Positions 48,352 to 56,825 are shown, counted from the stretch's first letter. The stretch is 64,000 bases of DNA from Acidobacteriota bacterium (GCA_018268955.1 JAFDVO010000003.1:62212-126211); one strand, 5' to 3'. Notes: generated by a model not told the origin, from the sequence alone. Numbers and translations are program-made.

Positions 48352-49412
48352 TGCCGGAGTACGTCCTCACGCTTCTCGCCATCGTCGCGGCCTTCATCGT
48401 CGCCGCCCTGGTCGTGGCTGCCGGCAGCGCATTCGTGCGCCGGACGCTCGACACGATGGACGTGGTCACGCCGGAGAACCGGAAGGCGCTGCACGAACGG
48501 GCGCAGCGGCTGCTGCGTGCGTTGAAGCTGTTGGCCTTCGGTGCCGCCGCGCTTGCGAGCGTGTCGTTGGGGCTCCAGCGGATCGGTATCACGGAGCCGA
48601 GCTGGGACCTGCATGAGGGCGGACGATGGCTCCTCCGTCACGGCCTCGACCTCATCATCATCTTCGTCGGTGCCTCCATCGTCATCCGCGCTGCGAACCT
48701 TGCCATCGAGCACCTGCAGCAGCAGCTGGCACACAGGCACACGCGCGCGGACCTCGAGTGGCAGCGCCGGGCCAGCACGCTCGGTGGCATCCTGTCGAGC
48801 GCCGTAACCGTCACGGTCTGGTTTCTCGCGGGGCTCATGTTCCTGCGCGAGCTTGGGCTCGATGTCGTCCCGCTGCTCACGGGCGCCGGGATCGCCGGCC
48901 TGGCGATCGGTTTCGGCGCCCAGAACCTCGTGCGCGACGTCATCTCCGGCTTTTTCCTGATTCTCGAGGACCAGGTGCGTGTCGGCGACATCGCGCGCAT
49001 CAACGGCGTGAGCGGCGTCGTCGAGCAGATCAACCTGCGCACGATCGTGTTGCGCGACAACGAAGGGGCCGTCCAGGTGTTCCCGAACGGGACGGTCACG
49101 GCACTCGCGAACTTGAGCAAGCAGTTTGCGTACGCGGTGGTCGAGGTGAAGATCCTCTACAGCGAGAATCTCGACCGTGTGTTCAACACGATCCGCGAAG
49201 TGGGGGCGTCGATGCAGGCCGACCCGCGATGGACGGACGTGCTGCTCGATGCGATCGAGATCCCTGGTGTGGTGTCCATTGCCGATGGTCACGTGACCAT
49301 CAGCACGAAGTTCAAGACGCTCCCGCTCAATCAGGGGCGCGTCGCCAACGAACTGCGTCGACGCCTGCTCGGCGCGCTGGCGGGCCGCGGCATCAGGCCG
49401 TACGCGCAGTAG
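48351..49412 (+). CDS. mscS: Small-conductance mechanosensitive channel (MscS family)
   Basis: The 353-residue membrane protein has N-terminal helices at about 4-25, 60-80 and 155-175. The pore-lining and beta-domain signature is VPLLTGAGIAGLAIGFGAQN, LVRDVISGFFLILEDQVRVG and VQVFPNGTVTALANLS. It relieves turgor under osmotic downshift. TGATG overlap with pyk suggests co-transcription. It has a soluble loop between helices 2 and 3 with QQQLAHRHTRADLEWQRRAS. A phrase repeat follows. Confidence 0.92.
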   Translation: MPEYVLTLLAIVAAFIVAALVVAAGSAFVRRTLDTMDVVTPENRKALHERAQRLLRALKLLAFGAAALASVSLGLQRIGITEPSWDLHEGGRWLLRHGLDLIIIFVGASIVIRAANLAIEHLQQQLAHRHTRADLEWQRRASTLGGILSSAVTVTVWFLAGLMFLRELGLDVVPLLTGAGIAGLAIGFGAQNLVRDVISGFFLILEDQVRVGDIARINGVSGVVEQINLRTIVLRDNEGAVQVFPNGTVTALANLSKQFAYAVVEVKILYSENLDRVFNTIREVGASMQADPRWTDVLLDAIEIPGVVSIADGHVTISTKFKTLPLNQGRVANELRRRLLGALAGRGIRPYAQ

Positions 49413-49530
49413 ACGAATTGCGATCGCCAAACGCCAAACGCCAAATGCGAAATGCGAAATGCGGAAATGGTGAATGCTGCAGCAATCAGCAATTAGCGAT
49501 TAGCTTAGCGATTAGCAATTAGCGATTTAC
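49413..49530 (+). repeat. AACGCCAAATGCGAA / CAATTAGCGATTAGC composite phrase repeat
   Basis: The first half has CGCCAAACGCCAAACGCCAA then ATGCGAAATGCGAAATGCGG. The second half has CAGCAATCAGCAATTAGCG then ATTAGCTTAGCGATTAGC. Two repeat families are joined in one gap and end 3 bases before the SRPBCC start. Confidence 0.8.
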
Positions 49531-49532
49531 CA

Positions 49533-50156
49533 ATGTCCGTGAACGATTACCACTTCGTGACCCGCTGGCGCGTGCAGGGCACCACCGGCGAAGTTGCCGA
49601 CGTGCTGCGGAATCCGCTGGACCTTGTGCGCTGGTGGCCAGCCGTGTATCTCGCCGCTGACGAGATCGAGCCGCCGAACGACCGCGGCCTCGCGCAGCGC
49701 GTGCGCCTGCACACCAAGGGCTGGCTGCCGTACACCCTGCGCTGGGACCTGACGGTCGTCGAGAGCCGCTATCCGGAGCGGTTTGCGATCGAGGCGAGCG
49801 GCGATTTCGTGGGACGTGGTGTCTGGACGCTCGAGCAGGACGGCGCGTACGTGAACGCGACCTACGACTGGCGGATCCGAGCGGAGAAGCCGCTGCTCCA
49901 GCGCCTCGCGCCGGTGATGCGCCCGGTGCTCGAAGCGAATCACCGCTGGGCGATGAGCCAGGGCGAGGAGAGCCTGAAACTCGAACTGCTGCGGCGCCGT
50001 GCAGCAACGCCAGATGCACGCCGCGCTGTTCCGCCGCCTCCGGGGCCGATCACGTACGCGGCAGTGGGCCTGCTGGCCGGTGCCGCCGTCATCGGCGGCG
50101 GCCTCGCGTACCTGATCCTCAGGACGAGGCGGAACCGACGCAGGGAGAATGGCTAA
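49533..50156 (+). CDS. SRPBCC-fold protein with C-terminal membrane anchor
   Basis: The 207-residue protein has a START/polyketide-cyclase-like domain (VTRWRVQGTTGEVADVLRNP, WWPAVYLAADEIEPP, VVESRYPERFAIEASGDFVG) and a final hydrophobic helix GPITYAAVGLLAGAAVIGGG with a basic stop-transfer RTRRNRRRENG. It could bind a lipid or other hydrophobic ligand at the membrane. There is almost no room for a leader after the repeat that precedes it, and no Shine-Dalgarno is seen. Confidence 0.78.
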   Translation: MSVNDYHFVTRWRVQGTTGEVADVLRNPLDLVRWWPAVYLAADEIEPPNDRGLAQRVRLHTKGWLPYTLRWDLTVVESRYPERFAIEASGDFVGRGVWTLEQDGAYVNATYDWRIRAEKPLLQRLAPVMRPVLEANHRWAMSQGEESLKLELLRRRAATPDARRAVPPPPGPITYAAVGLLAGAAVIGGGLAYLILRTRRNRRRENG

Positions 50157-50305
50157 ATGCTAAATGCTGAAGGCTAAATGATAAATGCTGAAGGCTAAAT
50201 GCTGAAGGCTGAAGGCTGATCGGCGGAGTGCGACCGCCTTTCGACCAGCAATCAGCAATTTCAATTAGCAATTCCAATTAGCGATTACCGATTAGCGATT
50301 CGCAT
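50157..50305 (+). repeat. CTAAATGCTGAAGG / AATTAGCGATTACC composite phrase repeat
   Basis: The left half has GCTAAATGCTAAATGCTGAA and GGCTAAATGATAAATGCTG. The right half has CAGCAATCAGCAATTTCAAT, TAGCAATTCC and GCGATTACCGATTAGCG. Left and right arms are partly complementary (GGCTGATC against ATCAGC), in a gap between convergent genes, so the transcript could fold into a loose bidirectional terminator. Confidence 0.8.
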
Positions 50306-50308
50306 TTC

Positions 50309-51961
50309 TCAAAGGTCTTCCAGCCTGAGCACCGTGTCGGCGTCGTTCCACGCATCCTGCCATCGACGACGGACGACGAGCGTGTTGGGGACGTCGCCGT
50401 CCTGGGCACGGAGTGCCTGCCAGCGGCCCCAGAGCGAGCGACCGTTGCCCGGGTTGCGCTCGAGGTCCTCCCGGAAGATCAGGTCCGCTTCTTCGTACTT
50501 CTTCGCCTTCAACAACGCGGCACCCAGCGACTCGCGGGTCGGGTAGAACCAGTCGGGCGGCTCGTTGTAGCTGATCGCGTCCTCCGCGGTGACCGCGCGT
50601 CGCCACGCCTCGATCGCTGCCGCGCTGTCGCCCTTTCCCTGTGCGATCCGCGCGTCGAGCACCGCATCGGCGACAGCGAAGATCCTCGATGCCGGATTCA
50701 GGTTGTACAGCGTGCCCTCAGGGACGGCTCGCCTGGCGGCCACGTACGCGTCGCGCTCGCGTTCCGCATCCGCCGTGTGGCCGAGTGCCCCGTGCGCCAC
50801 GCCCCGGCCCCAGTGGTGAAGCGCCGTGAGGATCTTCGCGTGGGCCGGAGGCGCGGGCAGGGCGAGCAGGTCGTTCCACTTCGCGAACCGGATCAGGACG
50901 AAGGTCGTCTTCGCGGCGAGCGGCTCCAGCATCGGCATCTCGCCCACGAGCGGCGTGATGTTCGCGGTCGCTTCCTTCGCGGCGGTGAGCGCCTCGGCGT
51001 ACCGCCCGGCCATCATCGCCGCGGACGCGAGGAAGTCCAGGTTGTGGTTGTAGTACATCGCCGGGTAGAAGCCGGTGGCCCCCGTGTCGGCGATGTACTT
51101 GCGATCGACCTCGGCCGCCTTCGCGTTCGCCGCTGCCGCTGCCGCGTAGTTGCCGGTCCGCATGTACGTGTGCGAAGGCATGTGGACGAGATGCCCTGCC
51201 GCGGGCACCAGCGTCTCGAGCTTCTTCGCGCTCTTCATCGCGCGCTCGGGCGTCAGCGACGCCTCGGTCGCGTGGATGTAGAGATGGTTCGCGCCGACGT
51301 GATCCGGCTCGCGATCCAGCACGCGCTCGAGGACCTCGACGATCTCCTTCGTTCCCTCGACCGGCGACCCGTCCGCCGTGTACAGCGCCCACGGCCGCAG
51401 GTCCATCAACGCTTCCGCATAGAGCGTCGCGGCATGGTTGTCGTTCGGGTACGTCCGCGTGAGCTGGCGCATCGCGTCCTTGTACTCGACGGCGAGCGCC
51501 TGCAGGTCCGGCGTCGGAGCATCGCTGTAGCGCCTGGCGAGTGCGGCGACGTACGCGCGTTCCTTCGCCGGCGCGCGGACGGCCAGCGCCTGTGCACGCT
51601 GAATCGCCTCGAACGCAGCCTTCTCGCGTTCAGGCGAGATCTCCTGGTTGATGTTGGGGCCCAGCGCGAGGGCCATGCCCCACCAGGGCATCGGGGAGCC
51701 CGGATCCACCTCGGCGGCTCGCCTGAAGGAGCGGATCGCCTCGTCGTGGTTGAACGCGTAGACCAGCGCGAGCCCCTGGTTGAAGAACTGCTGCGCTTCC
51801 TGGCGCCGGGTCGAGATCGGGAAGTTGACCCCCTGGATGCCGGGGATCAAGGTTGCGGGCCGCGCGTCGATCGGCATTGAGGGCATGGCCGGCTCGCCCG
51901 TGGACGGTTGCTGCGGGGCGGCACCGAGTGCCGCGGTCATCGCCAGGACGAGGAGGAGCAT
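50309..51961 (-). CDS. Secreted TPR-repeat protein
   Basis: The 550-residue protein begins MLLLVLAMTAALGAAPQQPS (signal peptide). It is built of tetratricopeptide helices throughout, for example QFFNQGLALVYAFNHDEAIR, SFRRAAEVDPGSPMPWWGMA, GRYAEALTAAKEAT and LGAALLKAKKYEEADLIF. TPR arrays are protein-binding scaffolds. A near-identical architecture is common as a periplasmic/outer-membrane protein of unknown role in Acidobacteria-like genomes. The gap to the SRPBCC gene upstream is 4 bases. Confidence 0.82.
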   Translation of the reverse strand: MLLLVLAMTAALGAAPQQPSTGEPAMPSMPIDARPATLIPGIQGVNFPISTRRQEAQQFFNQGLALVYAFNHDEAIRSFRRAAEVDPGSPMPWWGMALALGPNINQEISPEREKAAFEAIQRAQALAVRAPAKERAYVAALARRYSDAPTPDLQALAVEYKDAMRQLTRTYPNDNHAATLYAEALMDLRPWALYTADGSPVEGTKEIVEVLERVLDREPDHVGANHLYIHATEASLTPERAMKSAKKLETLVPAAGHLVHMPSHTYMRTGNYAAAAAANAKAAEVDRKYIADTGATGFYPAMYYNHNLDFLASAAMMAGRYAEALTAAKEATANITPLVGEMPMLEPLAAKTTFVLIRFAKWNDLLALPAPPAHAKILTALHHWGRGVAHGALGHTADAERERDAYVAARRAVPEGTLYNLNPASRIFAVADAVLDARIAQGKGDSAAAIEAWRRAVTAEDAISYNEPPDWFYPTRESLGAALLKAKKYEEADLIFREDLERNPGNGRSLWGRWQALRAQDGDVPNTLVVRRRWQDAWNDADTVLRLEDL

Positions 51962-51965
51962 GGAC

Positions 51966-52451
51966 TTATTTCTCCAGCAACATCTTCAGCACGCCCAGCG
52001 CCTTCTGCCACTGCGTCGTCGCCAGGCCGAGATACCGCTTCCAGCGTACACCCTCGTCGAAGCCGGTCATGACGATGCGAACGACCGTGGAGCGGACGCC
52101 GTCGGGTCCAGCCTTCGGGGTGAAGGTCATCTGGACGGCAAGCGGACCGAGGGGGCCTCCATCCGGTGGCAGCCAGAACGCATCGGCGAGGAAGACGTGA
52201 TCGTTCGGCTCGATGTGCATGATCGTGCCGCGGAACACGCCTCCCATGCGGCCGAGCATCTCATCACGTTCCTGCGACGGGGGCCATTCCAGCACCCAGG
52301 GCCCGAGGAGCCGCGGGATACAGATGGAGCGTGACGCGTTCTGCCACGCGCCGAGTGCCGGCGCGTCGAAGAAGGCCTGGAACACCATCTCGACCGGCGC
52401 GGTGATCTCGAGCGTGACATCGAGCTTCAGTGACTGATCCTTGACGGGCAT
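51966..52451 (-). CDS. SRPBCC/AHSA1-type protein
   Basis: The 161-residue protein starts MPVKDQSLKLDVTLEITAPV. The AHSA1-like START fold follows: EMVFQAFFDAPALGAWQNAS, FRGTIMHIEPNDHVFLADAF and IVMTGFDEGVRWKRYLG. It probably binds a hydrophobic ligand or helps a partner fold. ATG 52451 is used because an upstream in-frame ATG (52508) overlaps the -10 TAGAAT on the minus strand. It is co-directional with the TPR gene (4-base gap). Confidence 0.78.
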   Translation of the reverse strand: MPVKDQSLKLDVTLEITAPVEMVFQAFFDAPALGAWQNASRSICIPRLLGPWVLEWPPSQERDEMLGRMGGVFRGTIMHIEPNDHVFLADAFWLPPDGGPLGPLAVQMTFTPKAGPDGVRSTVVRIVMTGFDEGVRWKRYLGLATTQWQKALGVLKMLLEK

Positions 52452-52498
52452 CGTGTCTGCAGTGGGCAGGGGAGCGTCGGGGCAACCCGGAAAGGCGA

Positions 52499-52504
52499 AT
52501 TCTA
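52499..52504 (-). promoter_or_regulatory. -10 box (TAGAAT) for the SRPBCC-TPR unit
   Basis: It lies 8 bases from the divergent -10 of the LOG gene (52513-52518), so the two promoters are back to back. It fixes the start of the SRPBCC gene at 52451 rather than 52508. Confidence 0.45.
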
Positions 52505-52509
52505 ACATC

Positions 52510-52518
52510 TGCTAAAGT
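52510..52518 (+). promoter_or_regulatory. Extended -10 (TGC-TAAAGT) for the LOG-family gene, leaderless spacing
   Basis: TGCTAAAGT ends 10 bases before ATG 52529 and follows the TGC-TANNNT form. No ribosome site is present, consistent with a leaderless mRNA. Confidence 0.5.
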
Positions 52519-52528
52519 GAGCCACGGC

Positions 52529-53392
52529 ATGTCCCAGCAGCCGGTTGCCTATCTCTACCCTGAGTTTCTCGAGAGCCCTGACGGCCGGCCGATCCGGATT
52601 CTTGCCGAGTACCTCGAGCCGCTGAAGCGCTTCCGTGAGCAGAAGATCCAGGACACCGTCGTGTTCTTCGGATCGGCGCGGGTCGACAGCCGTGAGCGGG
52701 CCGAGCGGGCACTCAAAACGCTGCGCGCGCGCGGCGTGCCTGGCGCGGACGGTCACTACGAAGCCGAACTCAAGAAGAGCCGCAAGGCGCTGGAGTGGGC
52801 GCGCTACTACGAGGAAGCGCGTGAGCTGGCGCGGCTGCTGACGAACTGGAGTCGCGGCATCCAGGCGGAGAACCACCGGTTCGTCGTGACCTCAGGTGGC
52901 GGGCCCGGGATCATGGAGGCGGCGAACCGCGGGGCCAGAGAAGCCGGCGGCAAGACGATCGGCCTCAACATCCGCCTGCCGTTCGAGCAGGGCGCGAACC
53001 CCTACATCACCGACGGGCTGCACTTCGAGTTCCACTACTTCTTCATGCGGAAGTTCTGGTTCGCGTACCTGGCCAAGGCGCTCGTCATCTTCCCGGGCGG
53101 CTTCGGCACGCTCGACGAGCTCTTCGAGGTCCTGACCCTCGCGCAGACCGAGAAGCTCTCCAAGAAGATCGGCGTCGTCCTCTACGGTCGTCAGTACTGG
53201 GACGAGATCCTGAACCTCGGGCCGATGGCAGAGTGGGGGGCCATCCACGAGCAGGACCTCGAGCTGTTCAGCTACGCCGACACGCCTGTCGAAGCCTTCG
53301 ACTGCCTGCGCGACCATCTGGTGGAACACCATCTGCAACCACCAACGGAGCAGGAAGCGGCGGCGCCCGCAATCGCGAAGACGCGAGGCTGA
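52529..53392 (+). CDS. LOG-family Rossmann nucleotide-binding protein
   Basis: The 287-residue protein has the LOG/TIGR00730 pair of motifs, FVVTSGGGPGIMEAANRGAR and VIFPGGFGTLDELFEVLTL. Classical members release cytokinin-type bases or hydrolyse nucleoside monophosphates. An N-terminal extension of about 110 residues (FLESPDGRPIRILAEYLEPL, FFGSARVDS) and the GYFFMRKFWFAYLAKAL region fit the longer bacterial subgroup of unassigned substrate. ATG 52529 is preferred to GTG 52517, which falls inside the -10 box. Confidence 0.85.
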   Translation: MSQQPVAYLYPEFLESPDGRPIRILAEYLEPLKRFREQKIQDTVVFFGSARVDSRERAERALKTLRARGVPGADGHYEAELKKSRKALEWARYYEEARELARLLTNWSRGIQAENHRFVVTSGGGPGIMEAANRGAREAGGKTIGLNIRLPFEQGANPYITDGLHFEFHYFFMRKFWFAYLAKALVIFPGGFGTLDELFEVLTLAQTEKLSKKIGVVLYGRQYWDEILNLGPMAEWGAIHEQDLELFSYADTPVEAFDCLRDHLVEHHLQPPTEQEAAAPAIAKTRG

Positions 53393-53449
53393 CCGCTCGG
53401 CTCGCTCCGCTCCTCGGGGCGGGCGCAATTTCAGACGGAGGACACCGGG

Positions 53450-53938
53450 ATGGATCGCGAGACGCGGCAGCAGCTCATCGACGCCTACAAGGACGGCTAT
53501 CGGATCGTCGCCGAGGCGCTCTCCGGCGCCAAGGATGAAGATCTCGATACGGCGCCAGGCGAAGGGAAGTGGACCGCCCGCGAGATCGTCCACCATCTCG
53601 CCGACAGCGAGATGACCTCGGCCATCCGGCTGCGCCTGCTGCTGGCGTCACCGAGCCCTCACATCGTGGGGTACGACCAGGAAGCGTTCGCGAAGAAGCT
53701 CTACTATCAGGATCGTCCGATCGAGGCGTCGCTCGACGCGTTCAACGCCGCGCGCCGCACGACAGCGGAACTGCTGGACCGGATGTCCGAAGCGGACTGG
53801 CTGAAGGAAGGGACGCACTCGGAGCACGGGCGCTACACCGTCACGAAGTGGCTGGAACTCTACGCGGCGCATGCGCACGCGCACGCGGACCAGATCCGGT
53901 CCGCCATCGACGCCGCACGCAAGGCCCGACTCAAGTGA
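53450..53938 (+). CDS. DinB/YfiT-like metal-binding four-helix protein
   Basis: The 162-residue protein has the DinB-superfamily helices and histidines (KWTAREIVHHLADSEM, LELYAAHAHAHADQIRSAID). The His triad should bind a divalent metal. Members include thiol S-transferases and proteins of unknown function. GGAGG lies upstream of ATG 53450. It is downstream of the LOG gene by 57 bases and its stop precedes a CCCGGCCTT repeat. Confidence 0.85.
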   Translation: MDRETRQQLIDAYKDGYRIVAEALSGAKDEDLDTAPGEGKWTAREIVHHLADSEMTSAIRLRLLLASPSPHIVGYDQEAFAKKLYYQDRPIEASLDAFNAARRTTAELLDRMSEADWLKEGTHSEHGRYTVTKWLELYAAHAHAHADQIRSAIDAARKARLK

Positions 53939-53944
53939 GCCGGC

Positions 53945-53975
53945 GTCCCGGCCTTCCCGGCCTTCCCGGCCTTCG
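53945..53975 (+). repeat. CCCGGCCTT tandem repeat between convergent genes
   Basis: Three perfect 9-base copies, GTCCCGGCCTTCCCGGCCTT then CCCGGCCTTCG, fill the space between the DinB stop and the NamZ stop. A GC-rich member of the phrase-repeat class. Confidence 0.85.
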
Positions 53976-55145
53976 TTACACCCAGTAGATCAGGAACCGC
54001 TCCCGCACCTTGTTGAACTCGGTCACGGCGTCCTGCCAGGAGCGCGAAATCGCCTCGGCGGGGACCCCCGCCTCGATCTGCTCACGGGTCTCCGCCGTGC
54101 CGCAGAGGATGTCGAACGGCAGCAGCGTGTATTCGTACTCGTAGGGCGGCTGTCGCCACTCGAAGGCGCCCTCGCCGGCATTGCGGAACGCCTCGACCAG
54201 CAGCACGCCGACCATCACGGGTGCAAACGTGCGCCGGTCGGTCACGTGGATCTGGATGCCGCCGCACGTGATCTTCGCGTGCTTGTGGAAGGTCGGCTCG
54301 AAGATGGCGGGACGGAAGTGCGCGCCCGGTACACGCCGCGCGTTCAGCGCCTCGGCGAACCGCTCGTCGGTGACCCACGGTGCGCCGTTCAGTTCGAAGG
54401 GGCGTGTGGTGCCGCGCCCTTCGGAGACGTTGGTTCCCTCGAAGAGCACCGTTCCCGGATAGACGATCGCCGTGTCGAGCGTCGGCATGTTTGGCGACGG
54501 CATCACCCACGGCGCCCGCGCATCGTCGTGGTACATCTCGCGGCTCCAGCCGTGCATCGGGATGACCTCGAGGTCCGCGCCGATCTCGAAGTACTCGTTG
54601 AAGAGACGGGCGAGCTCGCCGATCGTCATCCCGTGCCGCATGGGTATCGGGAAGAGGCCGACGAACGACTCGAAACCCTTCATGAGCATCGGCCCCTCGA
54701 CCTGCGTCCCTCCGATCGGGTTCGGCCGATCGCACACGATCACCTTGACGCCGTCCCGCTTCGCGGCCTGCAGGCAGTAGGCCATCGTGTAGATGTAGGT
54801 GTAGATGCGGGTGCCAACGTCCTGCAGGTCAATCACGAGGACGTCGAGCCCCTCCATCATCGCGGGGGTCGGGACACGTGTTTCGCTGTAGAGCGAGTAG
54901 ACCGGCACGCGGCGTCGCGCATCGCGGCCATGGCCGCTCTCAATCATGTTCTCCTGCACGTCGGACCGGAACCCGTGCTGCGGGCCGAAGATGGCCGCCA
55001 GCGTCACGTCGGGCATGGCAGCCAGGCGGTCCGCAATGTGCACGAACGCGTGGTCGACCGAGGCCGGGTTGCACACGACGCCAACCCGCTTGCCCGAGAG
55101 GGCACCAGAGGCCAGCAGGCGTTCAGAGCCGAGAGTGATGCGCAT
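53976..55145 (-). CDS. namZ: Exo-beta-N-acetylmuramidase NamZ (DUF1343/GH171)
   Basis: The 389-residue protein matches DUF1343: VGVVCNPASVDHAFVHIADR, AAIFGPQHGFRSDVQENMIE, LVIDLQDVGTRIYTYIYTMA, DRPNPIGGTQVEGPML, FPIPMRHGMTIGELARLFNE and SPNMPTLDTAIVYPGTVLFE with GTNVSEGRGTTRPFE. Known members cleave MurNAc from the non-reducing end of peptidoglycan fragments. No signal peptide is seen, so it may act on cytoplasmic muropeptides or be exported by another route. No other recycling gene is nearby. Confidence 0.9.
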   Translation of the reverse strand: MRITLGSERLLASGALSGKRVGVVCNPASVDHAFVHIADRLAAMPDVTLAAIFGPQHGFRSDVQENMIESGHGRDARRRVPVYSLYSETRVPTPAMMEGLDVLVIDLQDVGTRIYTYIYTMAYCLQAAKRDGVKVIVCDRPNPIGGTQVEGPMLMKGFESFVGLFPIPMRHGMTIGELARLFNEYFEIGADLEVIPMHGWSREMYHDDARAPWVMPSPNMPTLDTAIVYPGTVLFEGTNVSEGRGTTRPFELNGAPWVTDERFAEALNARRVPGAHFRPAIFEPTFHKHAKITCGGIQIHVTDRRTFAPVMVGVLLVEAFRNAGEGAFEWRQPPYEYEYTLLPFDILCGTAETREQIEAGVPAEAISRSWQDAVTEFNKVRERFLIYWV

Positions 55146-55185
55146 GGAGATCGATTATCGCCGCTTCAAGTGTTCAGATGTCCCA

Positions 55186-55352
55186 CCCTCCAACCTCCAA
55201 CCTCCAACCTCCGACCTCCAACCTCCGATGAGTGTCGCTGTAACGCAAGAACGCCAAAACGCCAAGACGCGCGAATGCCAAAACGCAAGGATTCGGAAGC
55301 CGAGTCCCGAGTCCCGAGTCCCGCGTCCCGAGTTCCCAGTCCCGTGTCCCGA
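55186..55352 (+). repeat. Composite of three phrase-repeat families
   Basis: Three arrays lie in series. CCTCCAA (55186-55230: CTCCAACCTCCAACCTCCAA and on) comes first, AACGCCAAAACGCCAAGACG (about 55243-55290) second, and GAGTCCC (55300-55352: CCGAGTCCCGAGTCCCGAGT and on) third. They fill the divergent gap between NamZ and the PPOX-like gene, right up to the latter's -10 box. Confidence 0.85.
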
Positions 55353-55356
55353 CTGG

Positions 55357-55365
55357 TGTTACAGT
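55357..55365 (+). promoter_or_regulatory. Extended -10 (TGT-TACAGT) for the PPOX-like gene
   Basis: It directly follows the GAGTCCC array. TACAGT ends 21 bases before ATG 55387, with AAGAGG as ribosome site in between. Confidence 0.5.
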
Positions 55366-55386
55366 CCAAAAAGAGGCTCGAACGCC

Positions 55387-55830
55387 ATGAACGCAGACGA
55401 ACGCGCGCGCATCCTGACCTTCCTGCGATCGCACCGTTGGGCTGTGGAAGCGACCGCATCGCCGGACGGCAGTCCGGAAGCGGCGCTGGTGGGCTACGCG
55501 GTCACCGACCAGCTCGAGCTCGTGTTCGACACGCTGTCCTCGACACGGAAGGCAACCAACCTGGCAGCGAACCCCCGGGTCGCGGTGGTGATCGGCGGCT
55601 GGGGTGACGGCGATCCCCGCACGCTGCAGATCGAGGGTGTTGCCGACCTGCCGGACGGGACCGAGTTGCAGCGCCTCCAGCACGCCTACTTCGCGGCGTT
55701 CCCGGACGGACCCACCCGCATGTCGTGGCCGGAGATCACCTACGTCCGCATCACACCGACCTGGATGCGCTTCAGCGACTATCGCGTGCTGCCGCCCGAC
55801 ATCGTCGAGTGGCACATGACCGCTCAATAA
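55387..55830 (+). CDS. Pyridoxamine 5'-phosphate oxidase-like (FMN split-barrel) protein
   Basis: The 147-residue protein has the split-barrel fold signature: WAVEATASPDGSPEAALVGY, VFDTLSSTRKATNLAANPRV and AVVIGGWGDGDPRTLQIEGV. Such proteins bind FMN, F420 or heme; STRKATNL near the middle is the usual phosphate-binding loop. It is too short to be a classical PdxH and lacks its C-terminal substrate domain. AAGAGG ribosome site before ATG 55387. Confidence 0.85.
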   Translation: MNADERARILTFLRSHRWAVEATASPDGSPEAALVGYAVTDQLELVFDTLSSTRKATNLAANPRVAVVIGGWGDGDPRTLQIEGVADLPDGTELQRLQHAYFAAFPDGPTRMSWPEITYVRITPTWMRFSDYRVLPPDIVEWHMTAQ

Positions 55831-55902
55831 CAGAAGAGCCCGATCAAGGCTCCACCACGGAGGCCACCGAGAACACGGAGCCTGACGGTTCCGGTATCGC
55901 CC

Positions 55903-56001
55903 TGCGTTCCCGCGTTTTTGCGTTCATGCGTTTCGCGTTCGTGCGTCCCTCCGTCCCTCCGTTCCCGCAGGAGCATTCCTGCATTCCTGCATTCCTGCAT
56001 T
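55903..56001 (+). repeat. GCGTT / TCCCTCCG / CATTCCTG composite phrase repeat
   Basis: Three families follow in order: CTGCGTTCCCGCGTTTTTGC (from 55903), CGTCCCTCCGTCCCTCCG (about 55943-55963) and CATTCCTGCATTCCTGCATT (from 55973). Just upstream (about 55845-55880) CCACGGAGGCCACCGAGAAC hints at a fourth. The array ends 3 bases before AAGGAG of the next gene. Confidence 0.8.
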
Positions 56002-56013
56002 AAGAAGGAGCAG

Positions 56014-56253
56014 ATGACCCTCCCCCCTCTTCCCAGCATCGAGCCTGGCCGCTATCGCCACTACAAAGGCGGTGAATACGAGGTCGTCGGCGTCGTTCGC
56101 CACAGCGAGACGCTCGAGCCGCTGGTGCTCTACCGACCTCTCTACAACGACACCGGCTTCTGGGTCCGGCCGTGGACGATGTTCGTGGAGGAGTTGGAGG
56201 TCGAGGGCGCCCGTCGACCTCGGTTCGCGCGCGTCGCCAGCTCGTCGGTCTAG
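56014..56253 (+). CDS. DUF1653 protein
   Basis: The 79-residue protein carries the DUF1653 core PGRYRHYKGGEYEVVGVVRH, SETLEPLVLYRPLYNDTGFW and VRPWTMFVEELEVEG. The domain is widespread in bacteria and its function is not settled. A perfect AAGGAG stands 5 bases before ATG 56014, right after a CATTCCTG repeat. No partner gene is obvious. Confidence 0.9.
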   Translation: MTLPPLPSIEPGRYRHYKGGEYEVVGVVRHSETLEPLVLYRPLYNDTGFWVRPWTMFVEELEVEGARRPRFARVASSSV

Positions 56254-56335
56254 TTCCGAGCGGGGGCCTCGGCCGCGCGTGGCGTGCGGGAAATCGATCG
56301 GTCTGTCGCGTTACTTCGGCAACGGAGGATTTCCC

Positions 56336-56770
56336 GTGAACCTGATGCAATTCAACGAGACCGTGCTGATCGTGCACTTCCTCGGACTGGCGATGGGGAT
56401 GTCGGTGTCGTTCGGCAACTTCGTCATGATGGGACTCATGGCGAGCGCGGCGCCCGGAGAGAAGCCGGTGCTCGCACGGTTCCCACCAGCGATGAGCAAG
56501 GTGGGGCACATCGGCCTGTCGCTACTGTGGGCCAGCGGCCTGACGATGGTCTACACGCGCTGGAACGGGTTTGCCGGCATGCCCTGGCAGTTCGACGTGA
56601 AGATCGCGGCGGTCGTGCTGCTGACCGCAACCGTGCTGTACGCCGATCGCCTGCAGCGGCAGATCCGCCGCGGGGACATGAGCGCCGCCCGCATCATGCC
56701 GACGATTGGCAAGGTTGCGTCCATCTGCGGCGTCACGGCGCTGATCTTCGCCGTGCTCACGTTCGACTGA
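56336..56770 (+). CDS. Integral membrane protein, 144 residues
   Basis: The protein has four membrane helices: ETVLIVHFLGLAMGMSVSFG, HIGLSLLWASGLTMVYTRWN, DVKIAAVVLLTATVLYADRL and VASICGVTALIFAVLTFD. GTG 56336 follows CGGAGG at a good distance, which decides against longer frames. The first helix His and the overall layout recall small heme- or ion-handling membrane proteins, but no family is certain. Stop is followed by a long phrase repeat. Confidence 0.72.
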   Translation: MNLMQFNETVLIVHFLGLAMGMSVSFGNFVMMGLMASAAPGEKPVLARFPPAMSKVGHIGLSLLWASGLTMVYTRWNGFAGMPWQFDVKIAAVVLLTATVLYADRLQRQIRRGDMSAARIMPTIGKVASICGVTALIFAVLTFD

Positions 56771-56794
56771 CCCGTTCCGAACTCAGGATTCAGT

Positions 56795-56816
56795 GCGGCA
56801 GGCTGAAGCCTGCCGC
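56795..56816. repeat. Perfect 10-bp palindrome GCGGCAGGCT/AGCCTGCCGC
   Basis: Two 10-base arms flank a GA loop. The form CGGCAGGCTNNAGCCTGCCG is the type seen as dispersed palindromes in several soil bacteria. It could terminate the membrane-protein transcript, but no T-tract follows. Confidence 0.85.
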
Positions 56817-56825
56817 CTACGACCT

